Below are positions 54,132 to 64,000 of a stretch of DNA of 64,000 nucleotides, piece after piece. The notes under the pieces are model-generated. The model was not told the DNA's origin and made no database searches. It worked only from the letters and a program-made list of their open reading frames with translations. A program made the position numbers and the translations under genes. Each line of letters starts with the position of its first letter. The first letter of the stretch is position 1. The stretch covers positions 124,001 through 188,000 of the forward strand of contig NZ_WKEQ01000002.1 of the NCBI RefSeq assembly GCF_021605415.1. Direction: 5' to 3'. This stretch comes from Pseudomonas syringae. GTDB lineage: Bacteria; Pseudomonadota; Gammaproteobacteria; Pseudomonadales; Pseudomonadaceae.

Positions 54132-55244
54132 ATGGAACGCATCGATCACGTATTGCCGTGGAGTCATCTGGGCAGCGAACGCCGTATTTCAGTGTTCCGC
54201 TTCGGCAGCGGCGAGCGCAAAGCCTACATCCAGTCCAGCCTGCACGCCGACGAGTTGCCGGGCATGCGCACCGCTTGGGAACTGAAGAAACGCCTCGGCG
54301 AGCTCGAAGCCAAAGGCCTGCTCAATGGTGTGATTGAACTGGTGCCGGTGGCCAATCCGCTGGGTCTGGGTCAGCTGCTGCAAGGCAATCACCAAGGTCG
54401 TTTCGAGGCCGGCAGCGGCAAGAATTTCAACCGCGATTTCGTCGAGCTGAGCGCGCCGGTCGCGGCTGCGCTGGCCGACAGTCTGGGCGACGATCCCCAC
54501 GCCAACATTCGCCTGATTCGTCAGGCGATGGCTGATCATCTCGCAGCTTTGCCAGAAGCGAGCAGCCAGTTGCAGGGCATGCAGCGCGTCTTGCTTAGCC
54601 ATGCCTGCACTGCCGATGTGGTGCTCGATCTGCACTGCGACGCCGAAGCCGCGCTGCACATGTATGCCCTGCCGCAACACTGGCCGCAGTGGCGTTCGCT
54701 GGCGGCGCATTTGAACGTGCGTGTCGGTCTGCTGGCGGAAGATTCCGGCGGCAGTTCGTTTGACGAAGCGTGCTCGCTGCCGTGGCTGCGACTGTCACGG
54801 CTGTTTCCGGACGCGCAGATTCCACTGGCGTGTCTGGCGACCACCATCGAGCTGGGCGGTCAGGCTGACACCGGTCGCGTTGAAGCCGAGGCTTACGCTG
54901 AAGGCATTCTCGCGTTCCTCGCCGAGCAAGGCCTGATCACCGGCGAGTGGCCGAACCCGGCGCACGAACCGTGCGAAGGCATGCCGTTCGAAGGCACTGA
55001 GTTGTTGTTGGCGCCGCACCCGGGTGTGGTGAGTTTCCTGCGCAAGCCCGGCGAATGGGTCGAGGCGGGCGACGAGATTTTCGAAGTGATTGATCCTGTG
55101 TCCGATCGGGTCAGCACGGTATGTGCTGGTACATCCGGGGTGCTGTTTGCCATTGAACGGCTGCGCTATGCCCAACCCGGTTTCTGGCTGGCCAAGGTGG
55201 CGGGGCGCGAAGCGCTGCGTCACGGGCGCTTGCTCAACGACTGA
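54132..55244 (+). CDS. aotO: M14-family succinylglutamate desuccinylase/aspartoacylase-like protein AotO
   Basis: 370-aa zinc hydrolase-like protein. Metal-binding pattern QSSLHADELPGMRTAWELKK (H-x2-E), and later VLDLHCDAEAALHMYALP (second His), as in the AstE/AspA family. The C-terminal third, AGDEIFEVIDPVSDRVSTVC, is a beta-barrel lid. In P. aeruginosa the homologue in the aot operon is not required for transport and its substrate is unknown; an N-acyl amino-acid hydrolase is the natural guess. Confidence 0.9.
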   Translation: MERIDHVLPWSHLGSERRISVFRFGSGERKAYIQSSLHADELPGMRTAWELKKRLGELEAKGLLNGVIELVPVANPLGLGQLLQGNHQGRFEAGSGKNFNRDFVELSAPVAAALADSLGDDPHANIRLIRQAMADHLAALPEASSQLQGMQRVLLSHACTADVVLDLHCDAEAALHMYALPQHWPQWRSLAAHLNVRVGLLAEDSGGSSFDEACSLPWLRLSRLFPDAQIPLACLATTIELGGQADTGRVEAEAYAEGILAFLAEQGLITGEWPNPAHEPCEGMPFEGTELLLAPHPGVVSFLRKPGEWVEAGDEIFEVIDPVSDRVSTVCAGTSGVLFAIERLRYAQPGFWLAKVAGREALRHGRLLND

Positions 55245-55271
55245 CTGACTGTTTTTGTGAGAACCGACCGC

Positions 55272-56036
55272 ATGTACAAACTTGAAGTCCAAGACCTGCA
55301 TAAACGCTATGGCAGTCACGAAGTGCTCAAGGGCGTGTCCCTGAAAGCGGCAGCCGGCGATGTGATCAGCATCATCGGCTCCAGTGGCTCCGGCAAAAGT
55401 ACCTTTCTGCGCTGCATCAACCTGCTGGAGCAGCCGCACGCGGGCAAGATTCTGCTGAACAACGAAGAGCTGAAACTGGTGGCCAACAAGGACGGCGCGC
55501 TGAAAGCTGCTGATCCGAAACAGCTGCAGCGCATGCGTTCACGCCTGTCGATGGTGTTCCAGCATTTCAACCTGTGGTCGCACATGACCGCGATTGAAAA
55601 CATCATGGAAGCGCCGGTTCATGTGCTGGGCATGTCCAAGCCTGAAGCCCGCGAGAAAGCCGAGCATTACCTGAACAAGGTGGGTGTGGCGCATCGCAAG
55701 GATGCTTATCCGGGGCACATGTCCGGTGGCGAGCAGCAGCGTGTGGCCATTGCCCGGGCGCTGGCGATGGAACCGGAAGTCATGCTGTTTGACGAACCAA
55801 CCTCGGCCCTCGACCCGGAACTGGTCGGCGACGTGCTGAAAGTCATGCAGGCGCTGGCGCAGGAAGGCCGCACCATGGTTGTGGTAACCCACGAAATGGG
55901 CTTCGCCCGTGAAGTGTCGAACCAGTTGGTGTTCCTGCACAAAGGTATTGTCGAAGAGAGCGGCGACCCGCGCGAAGTGCTGGTTAATCCGCAATCGGAG
56001 CGTTTGCAACAATTCCTCTCGGGCAGCCTCAAGTAA
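55272..56036 (+). CDS. aotP: Arginine/ornithine ABC transporter ATPase AotP
   Basis: 254-aa ATPase of the HisP type: Walker A GSSGSGKST, Q-loop VFQHFNLWSHMTAIENIMEA, signature MSGGEQQRVAIARALAM, Walker B VMLFDEPTSALDPE and the switch His in VVVTHEMGFAREVS. ATG 55272 (MYKLEVQDLHKRYG) is chosen; the codons before it are in the gap after aotO. Last gene of the transporter operon; a REP pair follows. Confidence 0.95.
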   Translation: MYKLEVQDLHKRYGSHEVLKGVSLKAAAGDVISIIGSSGSGKSTFLRCINLLEQPHAGKILLNNEELKLVANKDGALKAADPKQLQRMRSRLSMVFQHFNLWSHMTAIENIMEAPVHVLGMSKPEAREKAEHYLNKVGVAHRKDAYPGHMSGGEQQRVAIARALAMEPEVMLFDEPTSALDPELVGDVLKVMQALAQEGRTMVVVTHEMGFAREVSNQLVFLHKGIVEESGDPREVLVNPQSERLQQFLSGSLK

Positions 56037-56094
56037 ACGCTGCCGTTATGCACCAGATTAGGGCATGCTTCGCGACCTAGAGGCTGGCCTAAAT

Positions 56095-56188
56095 CCTTGT
56101 GGGAGCTGGCTTGCCAGCGATGGCGTCTGGTCAGATTGCATCCATGGCATAGACACACCGCCATCGCTGGCAAGCCAGCCCCTACATG
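56095..56188. repeat. REP-type palindrome pair, CTGGCTTGCCAGCGATGGCG family
   Basis: TTGTGGGAGCTGGCTTGCCA and facing CGCTGGCAAGCCAGCCCCTA between aotP and argR; same family as the outer pair near 51115. Confidence 0.88.
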
Positions 56189-56280
56189 GGATGTTTGTTG
56201 GTTTTGAGGTTTTGTGTGTGTTTACGGGCTAGCATTGGCCCACGTCTTCATCACTGTTTTTCGTTTCGGATTGCCCGCCC

Positions 56281-57261
56281 ATGACTGCCCATCGAATTGG
56301 TTTCCTGATTTGGCCCAGCACTAAAGCCTTGACGCTGGCGCTGGCGGAGGAAGCCTTGCGTGTTGCTCAGCGTGTGCATCCGGACGTGGTTTACGAACTG
56401 TCGTTCCTGCAAGCCGAACCGCCAACCGAAGGCGCCTGGCAACTGCCCGGCGAGCCGTGGGCCGGCAAGCTGGAAAACTTCCAGAAACTGTTCCTGCTCG
56501 CCGACGAGCCACCAACCGCTTTGGCGCCACCGCTCAGCAGCGCGTTGAAGCAGCTGGTGCGCGCCGGCTGCGTCATTGGCGGTTTGTCCGCCGGCGTGTA
56601 TCCGCTGGCGCAGCTCGGGTTGCTCGACGGTTACCGCGCCGCCGTGCACTGGCGCTGGCAGGACGATTTCGCCGAGCGTTTCCCGAAAGTCATCGCCACC
56701 AGTCATCTGTTCGATTGGGATCGTGATCGCCTGACCGCGTGCGGCGGGATGTCGGTGCTCGACTTGTTGCTGGCGGTGCTGGCGCGCGATCACGGCGCGG
56801 AACTGGCCGGTGCGGTCTCCGAAGAGCTGGTGGTCGAGCGCATCCGCGAGGGTGGCGAGCGTCAGCGCATTCCGTTGCAGAACCGTTTGGGCTCCAGCCA
56901 TCCGAAGCTCACCCAGGCGGTGTTGCTGATGGAAGCCAACATCGAAGAGCCGCTGACCACCGACGAAATCGCCCAGCACGTGTGCGTGTCCCGTCGCCAG
57001 CTGGAGCGCATCTTCAAGCAATACCTCAACCGCGTGCCGAGCCAGTACTACCTGGAGCTGCGCTTGAACAAGGCCCGGCAGATGTTGATGCAGACCAGCA
57101 AGTCGATCATCCAGATCGGCCTGTCCTGCGGTTTCTCGTCGGGGCCGCATTTCTCCAGCGCCTATCGCAACTTCTTCGGTGCCACGCCGCGCGAAGATCG
57201 CAACCAGCGGCGCAGCAGCAGTCCGTTCGAGTTGTCGTCAGTGCCGTCCGAACGCGGCTAA
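56281..57261 (+). CDS. argR: ArgR, AraC-family arginine-responsive regulator
   Basis: 326-aa regulator found only in pseudomonads and relatives. N-terminal DJ-1/PfpI-like (GATase1) sensor domain: RIGFLIWPSTKALTLALAEE, then GGLSAGVYPLAQLGLLDGYR. C-terminal AraC DNA-binding domain: EPLTTDEIAQHVCVSRRQLE, then CGFSSGPHFSSAYRNFFGAT PRE. It activates arginine uptake and catabolism (aot, aru) and represses biosynthesis, binding TGTCGC-type half-sites present upstream of aotJ and aruC. No strong ribosome site before ATG 56281; it may be cotranscribed with the aot operon. Confidence 0.95.
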   Translation: MTAHRIGFLIWPSTKALTLALAEEALRVAQRVHPDVVYELSFLQAEPPTEGAWQLPGEPWAGKLENFQKLFLLADEPPTALAPPLSSALKQLVRAGCVIGGLSAGVYPLAQLGLLDGYRAAVHWRWQDDFAERFPKVIATSHLFDWDRDRLTACGGMSVLDLLLAVLARDHGAELAGAVSEELVVERIREGGERQRIPLQNRLGSSHPKLTQAVLLMEANIEEPLTTDEIAQHVCVSRRQLERIFKQYLNRVPSQYYLELRLNKARQMLMQTSKSIIQIGLSCGFSSGPHFSSAYRNFFGATPREDRNQRRSSSPFELSSVPSERG

Positions 57262-57264
57262 GCC

Positions 57265-60200
57265 TCAGTCCTCATGCGCCGAATCGGTTGACTCGCCGGG
57301 CTCCAGTTCCGCTCTCTGGCTGACAGCGTCAACGCCAAAGTCGGCGCCGGTACGCTGGAAGTAACTGATGAGCAGCTGCAAGCTTGCCTCGGAAAGCGGA
57401 TTGTTTTGGAAGTTGTAGCTTTCAGTAATCGAAGGCGGCAATTCGAAGTAGTCGGGGGGCAGCTCGGTGATGCTGTTATGGCTCAGGTTGGCGTCATCGA
57501 TCTGGGTCAGAGTGAACAGGCCATTCGGGACTTCGCTGATGTGGGTGTGGCTCAGGGATAACGTCGACAGTGCATGCATTTGACTGACATCGGGTGACCT
57601 TCCCAACGGATTGTCGGTGAGGTCGAGTATGTCCAGGTGATCCATGCCTGCCAGCGCTGTAGCGGATGCGTCATCAAGCTGGATATGGTTCTCTGGCAAC
57701 GCCAGCGACTTGAGTTCACCCATGTTGAACACCTCGGCGGGGATTCCGCCCAGCGCGTAGCGTCTGATGGTCAGTCCCTGAAGTTTGGGAAAGGCGTGCA
57801 GAAAATTGCCAAGAGTCGTCAGGCCATGTCGGCTTTCCAGGTAAAGGACGGACACATGACTGAAGTCGGCGGTGATCGTCGGCAGTTCGCCAAACATTGA
57901 TGCGGCGAAATAAAACTCATGCATGGGTTCGAAATTTTCGTTGAAATCGTCCAGCTCCGTTTCCCTTCTCCAGCACGCCTCGAGCTGAGCCTTGAAGTCA
58001 TCGCGCAAGTCCTGCTGGATAAAAGCTTCCGCAGGATCCAGCGCAGCGCCGGTCAACGGGTGCACCTGCGGTACGGCTGCCGTCCAGACTGACAAGTCAT
58101 TGGACAGCTGGGCGTACTCGGCCTCAAGACGCGTGATCTCCATTCGACCCTGTTCCAGTGTTCCCGCCAGTCGATAGACAAAGTTGCTGGCCTCTTCGAT
58201 ATCGTTCGTCGGATACAGCAAGCGCACTCGTCGAATGTCGTCGGCGGGCGCCAGGACGCCGAAGTCTCGTCCGCTGTTGGCGAACAGGGTTTTTATCCGC
58301 TCCAGGCATAAGTCCGACAAAGGATTGCCCGCGACATCAATGGCGTCCTGCATGACTTCAGATAGCTGAAACACATGGGCGGGCAGATCGGTGATCTGGT
58401 TGTTGCTCATGATGATCGTGTTCAGGTGCTCGCGCGTCAGCCATCCCTGGGGAGGCTCCGTGATGCCGGTGCTGCCCAGGTCGGCGTACTCCAAATCAGG
58501 CATGCGCTGGAAGTCGAGGTTGAAACCCAACGGATTGTTGTAGAGATCCAGGGTCTTGAGGCGCGTCAGGGAGCCCAGCGCTTCTCGTGTTTCTATCGAC
58601 AGTCGAATGCCGCAATCACTGAGAATCAGCGCTTCCAGCATGGTCTGGCGGGCGATCACTGGCGGAAGCGCGTCAAGGGGGAAGTCACGCAGATCCAGTC
58701 GACGCAGGTCGGTGAACCGCTCCAGAAACGGGTCGATGGCACCGCTGCCACTGTTGCCCTCCAAGGACAATGTTTTTACATGGCTGAAATCGGCAGCGAG
58801 CACGGGCAGGTCACCGAGTATCGGTTCGGAAATAATGAAACTGAGGCCGGCGTCGCTGCCTTCGTCCCTGAACCAGCAGCGTTTGAGCGCTTTTTTGAAC
58901 ATCCGCCGGTTCTGTCGCGCAGCACTGAATTGGTCGGGGGTCAGCCGTTGGCCGGTGACCGGGTGAAAGCGCGGCGTCTCGTTCACCCAGGCGCGCAAGT
59001 CGGTTCGCAGCTGCGCGATTTCAATGGCTCGGCGCGCCAGTTCCATCCGTGCGCCTTGTGGATGGGCACGTAATTCTTCGGCCATCCGTTGAAGTTCGTC
59101 TGCTCCCAGATTGGGGTAAACCTCCGATATGCGCTCATTTAGCGTCATAGCGACTTCGCCGACTCGGCGGGTATATCCCGACGTGCCAAGCAACCGCGTC
59201 GTTTCAATCGAGGGTTCTGTCTGGGGCGCTCCGGTCAGTACGGTTCTGAATTCATCGCGCGCCAGAGGCCTTTTGCGCACGGCTTGCCTGAGCGTTTCAC
59301 CTTCCCCGATGTGAATGTTCAGCGCATCCCGCTCGGTGTCGGGCAGGGCTTGCAACACGCTGGAATAAAAATCCGTTGTGCCGCTGAGCGCCTGCCCCTG
59401 TTCGTCATAGGCTTGAAAAGTGTTGTCAGTCACGCGCACGAGGGTTTTGTGTACAGGCGCGTCCGCCTGACCGGTGCTGTCCAGCGGCGGCTGTGCATAC
59501 GAGGCTTCGCGAATGTCGAGGCGAACCTGATCGGACCAACCGTCCAGCCTTGCCAGGCTGTGCAGCGCCAGTCGGTCGGTGTCCGGATTACTGACGGAGG
59601 CGAGCTCCAGTCCTTCATACGCGCGGGTCAGGCGCACCTCTTGGCGGCCTATCGCGGTGAGCGTTTTGATTCGCTCGGGCATGACGCCTTTGTCCAGTTG
59701 CAGCAGTTCGTTGCCGGTTGCATTGTCGACCACGGCGCCTGCCATGCTCGTCGGCAAGTTCGGCTCGAGTTCGATCAGCCGGTTGATCAGCGGCTCGTCG
59801 CTTGTGTCGGCGTTTTTGTAGCGCTCTTCAAACAGCGTCGCGCGATGTTTGCGAGCGGCCTGTGCGGTGATCTTGCGCAAGTTGCCGGCCCGCACATTCA
59901 AGTTGATGATCGCGCCATCGGGCGGCTCACCGAGCAGGGTCTTGATTTGCGGTTCGCTGAGGTTGATCAGCAGGGTCTTGAGTACATCGCCGTCCTTCAG
60001 CGTTGCTTGCTCAAGCTGGCGCAGCGGCAGGTTCGTCTGTGGCGAAGACGTCCAGGCAATGTCTCCCTGATCGTTCACCCAGTTCCACCTCGTGCTTTCG
60101 GGCAGACGGTTTTCTCTGGCTAACAATTGCAGTTGGGTCATCGGGTCGGCCCTGAGAAATTGATCAGGCCGGTCACTGCTGATCTGCTCGATAAACGTCT

Positions 60201-62292
60201 GTAAATCCTGGTCGATGATGAAGCGCTTGGCGCTGTCGGCGAGCAGCGGCGGAAGGGGTTCTTCATCCACGTGCATTTTGCGCAATGCGTCTTCCGGACA
60301 ACCGCTGACTTCGAGCAAGTCTGCACGTCGCGCCAGACCCAGCGGTTCGAACGAAGGCCCGAGACGCATGAGCACGGTGGCGCGATCCCATGTCAGCGGG
60401 CGCTCCAGTTCCGTATGCCAAGCGCCCTGGTCGTTGGTATAGAGTAGCGGCTGGTAGGCATCGGCGCGGGTGGGATGCTGAATGCGATGACGCCCGGTTC
60501 GTGGATCCTTGTCCACGGCATAATGCGCACCTTCTAGCGGCAAGACAGGCGTGCCGTCGTGGACATGCAGGCCGGTGGGATCGGGTCGCGAATGTTTCGG
60601 CAACGGGATTTTGCGCTGATACGGTGTCAGGTTCGGTTCCCAGTACCGAGTCTCTCCGCCGGGCGTCTTGATCACCGTGAGCCGATCAATGAAGGCCACC
60701 ACTTCAGCAGGCAGGAGCTGACGGAATTCACCGGCACCGATGCTGCTGCCGGCAGCGAAAATACCCGCCTGGATCAGCGACTCGAGTGCGTCCATGAAAT
60801 GTCCGAACGCCTCAAGTGCCCGTCCCTGAGCCCAGTCGATGATGCCTTCGAAGGTCGCGTCCAGCAGTTGCCACGCCATGTAGGCCATCATCAGCTCGCC
60901 GAGCCCGGGCACGAACGGCGCCACAACGAACAGCGCCGTTTCGAAAATCGATGTGACCGTGTGGACGAATGAATCCCAGGCAGCCCAGCGCGCGTTGCGG
61001 TCGACGATTGCCGTTGCGACGGCGATGGCTTGGCCGTCATTCAAAATCTTGTTCAATTTTTCAATGTAGAGGTGTTGCCAAAGATCAGCGGTAATCGGGG
61101 CGACCGAGAATTGCAGGTTGGGGCTGTTGATCGGCGTGTCTCGCCACGCCGGCAGTTGGCTTGGTGCCTCGGTCTGGTGCCAGGTGATGACGCCGAGTCG
61201 ACGATTGAGGCCGGAAAAGAACTGCCCTCGTTGTTCATGCGCCACGAAACGGCTGAAGAAACGCTGGTAATCGCTTGAACGCAATTGACGCGTCAGTTCC
61301 TTGAGCATGTCGATGGCCGATGCGTATTCCTTGATCGGATGCTCGGGATCGTCAGGCACGTAAGCGACGACCCTGACCGGCGCATTCGCGCGCATCGGAT
61401 CGGCTGCAAAGATGATGATGCCGGTCAGGGTCGTGGACATCATCGCGAGGTCATGACACAGCACGTGCTGGCCATCGGCACGAATACCCTGGATGCCATC
61501 GAGTGTGCCGTTGATCATCCGCAAAAAATCTTCGCTCAGGTCGCCATTCATTCGTCCCAATTGCAGGGCGGCGCGCAGCGCAGTCTGCTGACTGGCCAGC
61601 ACCTTGGGGCGCAGTGCGGCGGCGGTAACCGGATTGGCGATGCCGAGATTGGCTTCGAGATAAGTTTTGTAGCGGGCGCCGATATCCAGTTCACGGCATA
61701 GCGATGCAAATCCCTTGATGGTCATGCTCGCGGCGACAAGCGGCAAGGGCTCGAACTGCCCTGACAGCGAAGGCTGGCTGATGAACGTCGAGTCGGTCTC
61801 GTAGGCGCCATCTTCGACCTCGTCTCGTTCGAAGTTATGCAGTGCAGCGGCGAGCAGCGACACCGTCCAGGTTCGCGAACCGGTCGGGAACGGAAGCAGG
61901 GTGGGCTTTACCGGAATATAGAGGCGCAGGTACGTGGCCCGCACGTCCAGATCCAGACCGAAGCGCTGCTCAATGGCTTGCTTGAGCAGGGGCGCGGCAA
62001 AGGCTTCAGCGTCCTGCAGGTGCGCGAGGCGTCTATCGACCTCGTTCTGCGCGGCCATGTGTTTGGCAATCAGGCTTTTGAGCTCGATGTGATGCGCCGC
62101 GCGAGCGTTTTTCAGCGTATCTGACGGCAGCGTGCGAATGTTTTTCAGTGCAACGCGACGTGAAAGCGAGGCGTCGCCCAGCCATTGCGGCATGGCATTA
62201 CTCAGATGCTCATAGTGAGACGGTGCATGAAAAGCAGTGGTTTCGGTCGCCTCCATCGCGCGGATGGGCGGTGAGTGGGGTGAAGCGGGCAT
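57265..62292 (-). CDS. Giant dermonecrotic-toxin-like LRR protein with duplicated C-terminal module
   Basis: 1675 aa. The N-terminal ~500 residues match the dermonecrotic-toxin-type domain (DUF6543) of pseudomonad LRR effectors. A hydrophobic patch (about 455-525, GLGELMMAYMAWQLLDATFE) follows. Two similar C-terminal modules, about 300 residues apart, each start with a W...P..HP.TG.. stretch (AWVNETPRFHPVTGQRL at ~1098, VWTAAVPQVHPLTGAAL at ~1399), then a KRCWFRD or EACWRRE motif and a run of leucine-rich repeats (LKTLDLYNNPLGF; LDILDLTDNPLGR). Relatives often end in a NEL ubiquitin-ligase domain; none is seen after the second LRR block. ATG 62292 is preceded by AAAGGATTCG. No signal peptide; the export route and target are unknown. 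Confidence 0.8.
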   Translation of the reverse strand: MPASPHSPPIRAMEATETTAFHAPSHYEHLSNAMPQWLGDASLSRRVALKNIRTLPSDTLKNARAAHHIELKSLIAKHMAAQNEVDRRLAHLQDAEAFAAPLLKQAIEQRFGLDLDVRATYLRLYIPVKPTLLPFPTGSRTWTVSLLAAALHNFERDEVEDGAYETDSTFISQPSLSGQFEPLPLVAASMTIKGFASLCRELDIGARYKTYLEANLGIANPVTAAALRPKVLASQQTALRAALQLGRMNGDLSEDFLRMINGTLDGIQGIRADGQHVLCHDLAMMSTTLTGIIIFAADPMRANAPVRVVAYVPDDPEHPIKEYASAIDMLKELTRQLRSSDYQRFFSRFVAHEQRGQFFSGLNRRLGVITWHQTEAPSQLPAWRDTPINSPNLQFSVAPITADLWQHLYIEKLNKILNDGQAIAVATAIVDRNARWAAWDSFVHTVTSIFETALFVVAPFVPGLGELMMAYMAWQLLDATFEGIIDWAQGRALEAFGHFMDALESLIQAGIFAAGSSIGAGEFRQLLPAEVVAFIDRLTVIKTPGGETRYWEPNLTPYQRKIPLPKHSRPDPTGLHVHDGTPVLPLEGAHYAVDKDPRTGRHRIQHPTRADAYQPLLYTNDQGAWHTELERPLTWDRATVLMRLGPSFEPLGLARRADLLEVSGCPEDALRKMHVDEEPLPPLLADSAKRFIIDQDLQTFIEQISSDRPDQFLRADPMTQLQLLARENRLPESTRWNWVNDQGDIAWTSSPQTNLPLRQLEQATLKDGDVLKTLLINLSEPQIKTLLGEPPDGAIINLNVRAGNLRKITAQAARKHRATLFEERYKNADTSDEPLINRLIELEPNLPTSMAGAVVDNATGNELLQLDKGVMPERIKTLTAIGRQEVRLTRAYEGLELASVSNPDTDRLALHSLARLDGWSDQVRLDIREASYAQPPLDSTGQADAPVHKTLVRVTDNTFQAYDEQGQALSGTTDFYSSVLQALPDTERDALNIHIGEGETLRQAVRKRPLARDEFRTVLTGAPQTEPSIETTRLLGTSGYTRRVGEVAMTLNERISEVYPNLGADELQRMAEELRAHPQGARMELARRAIEIAQLRTDLRAWVNETPRFHPVTGQRLTPDQFSAARQNRRMFKKALKRCWFRDEGSDAGLSFIISEPILGDLPVLAADFSHVKTLSLEGNSGSGAIDPFLERFTDLRRLDLRDFPLDALPPVIARQTMLEALILSDCGIRLSIETREALGSLTRLKTLDLYNNPLGFNLDFQRMPDLEYADLGSTGITEPPQGWLTREHLNTIIMSNNQITDLPAHVFQLSEVMQDAIDVAGNPLSDLCLERIKTLFANSGRDFGVLAPADDIRRVRLLYPTNDIEEASNFVYRLAGTLEQGRMEITRLEAEYAQLSNDLSVWTAAVPQVHPLTGAALDPAEAFIQQDLRDDFKAQLEACWRRETELDDFNENFEPMHEFYFAASMFGELPTITADFSHVSVLYLESRHGLTTLGNFLHAFPKLQGLTIRRYALGGIPAEVFNMGELKSLALPENHIQLDDASATALAGMDHLDILDLTDNPLGRSPDVSQMHALSTLSLSHTHISEVPNGLFTLTQIDDANLSHNSITELPPDYFELPPSITESYNFQNNPLSEASLQLLISYFQRTGADFGVDAVSQRAELEPGESTDSAHED

Positions 62293-62428
62293 CGGGCGAA
62301 TCCTTTCGCGTCGGGAAACGCCAAGCAAAACAGAAACCGATCGTCCCTGTGCGGTACATATGTATGACAGCTAGGGACTCGGGAATTGATATGCTGCGCG
62401 CCGCCGCAAATTCGCCGTACCGGTTTAA

Positions 62429-63817
<1,389 letters not shown>

Positions 63818-63879
63818 TAGACCCTTCGGCGCCTGGTGTTCCAGGCGTCGAACCCAATTTTGATGCCAGACAAATCAAC

Positions 63880-63967
63880 TGTAGCAGCGAGCCTGCTCGC
63901 GAAGAGGCAGCGTCAGTCGCCGACAAGACTGGCGGATAGACCGCTTTCGCGAGCAGGCTCACTCCTG
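63880..63967. repeat. REP-type palindrome pair at the window end
   Basis: TGTAGCAGCGAGCCTGCTCG and facing CGAGCAGGCTCACTCCTGCA about 45 bases apart, between aruC and whatever follows. Confidence 0.85.
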
Positions 63968-64000
63968 CAATGTCCGGTGTTTTTTTCTGTAAGTTCTGAG

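Overview
The window is chromosomal DNA from a Pseudomonas, most probably of the P. fluorescens group. It is GC-rich, contains fadD2-fadD1, an acsA-aot-argR-aruC block in the order known from P. aeruginosa, and a gntR-gntK-gntT locus, and is peppered with short palindromic repeats typical of this group. No rRNA, tRNA, CRISPR array or complete insertion sequence was recognised.

Layout. 1-3100: intradiol dioxygenase, class V aminotransferase, two small conserved proteins. 3246-6287: FUSC/DUF1656/HlyD efflux operon. 6356-11766: MaoC hydratase, monoacylglycerol lipase-like hydrolase and two tandem acyl-CoA ligases (fatty-acid uptake and activation). 11827-15012: small stress proteins, a BrkB-like membrane protein, peptide deformylase and a GNAT enzyme. 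15241-16861: an unusually structured leader followed by a BdlA-like PAS-PAS chemoreceptor. 17012-22548: an unknown protein, an MFS transporter and the gluconate locus with three candidate GntR operators. 22721-31872: alanine aminotransferase, LysE exporter, GNATs, a DGPF/ECF42 sigma module, a LysR/PACE efflux pair and an SDR/LysR pair. 32279-40069: signalling cluster (MCP, GAF histidine kinase, PepSY, GlpQ, second BdlA-like receptor, MASE2-GGDEF cyclase). 40227-42105: TetR and a divergent metallo-beta-lactamase-fold hydrolase.

42107-46580 is an accessory island with lower GC: a decayed HigA-type antitoxin, an HTH protein with a near-perfect LexA box, a strong stem-loop, short ORFs, an unrecognised 323-aa protein, a lone McrA-type (type IV) HNH restriction enzyme, and a BRO-N antirepressor-like gene with repeated CTACGTT motifs. 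This is the most likely home of something undescribed.

46670-63817 returns to core genes: nrdB (without nrdA beside it), a DUF2790 protein, acetyl-CoA synthetase, the arginine/ornithine ABC importer aotJQMOP, its regulator argR, and aruC at the start of the arginine succinyltransferase pathway. Candidate ArgR sites precede both aotJ and aruC. Between argR and aruC lies a divergent 1675-aa dermonecrotic-toxin-like leucine-rich repeat protein whose C-terminal LRR module is duplicated.
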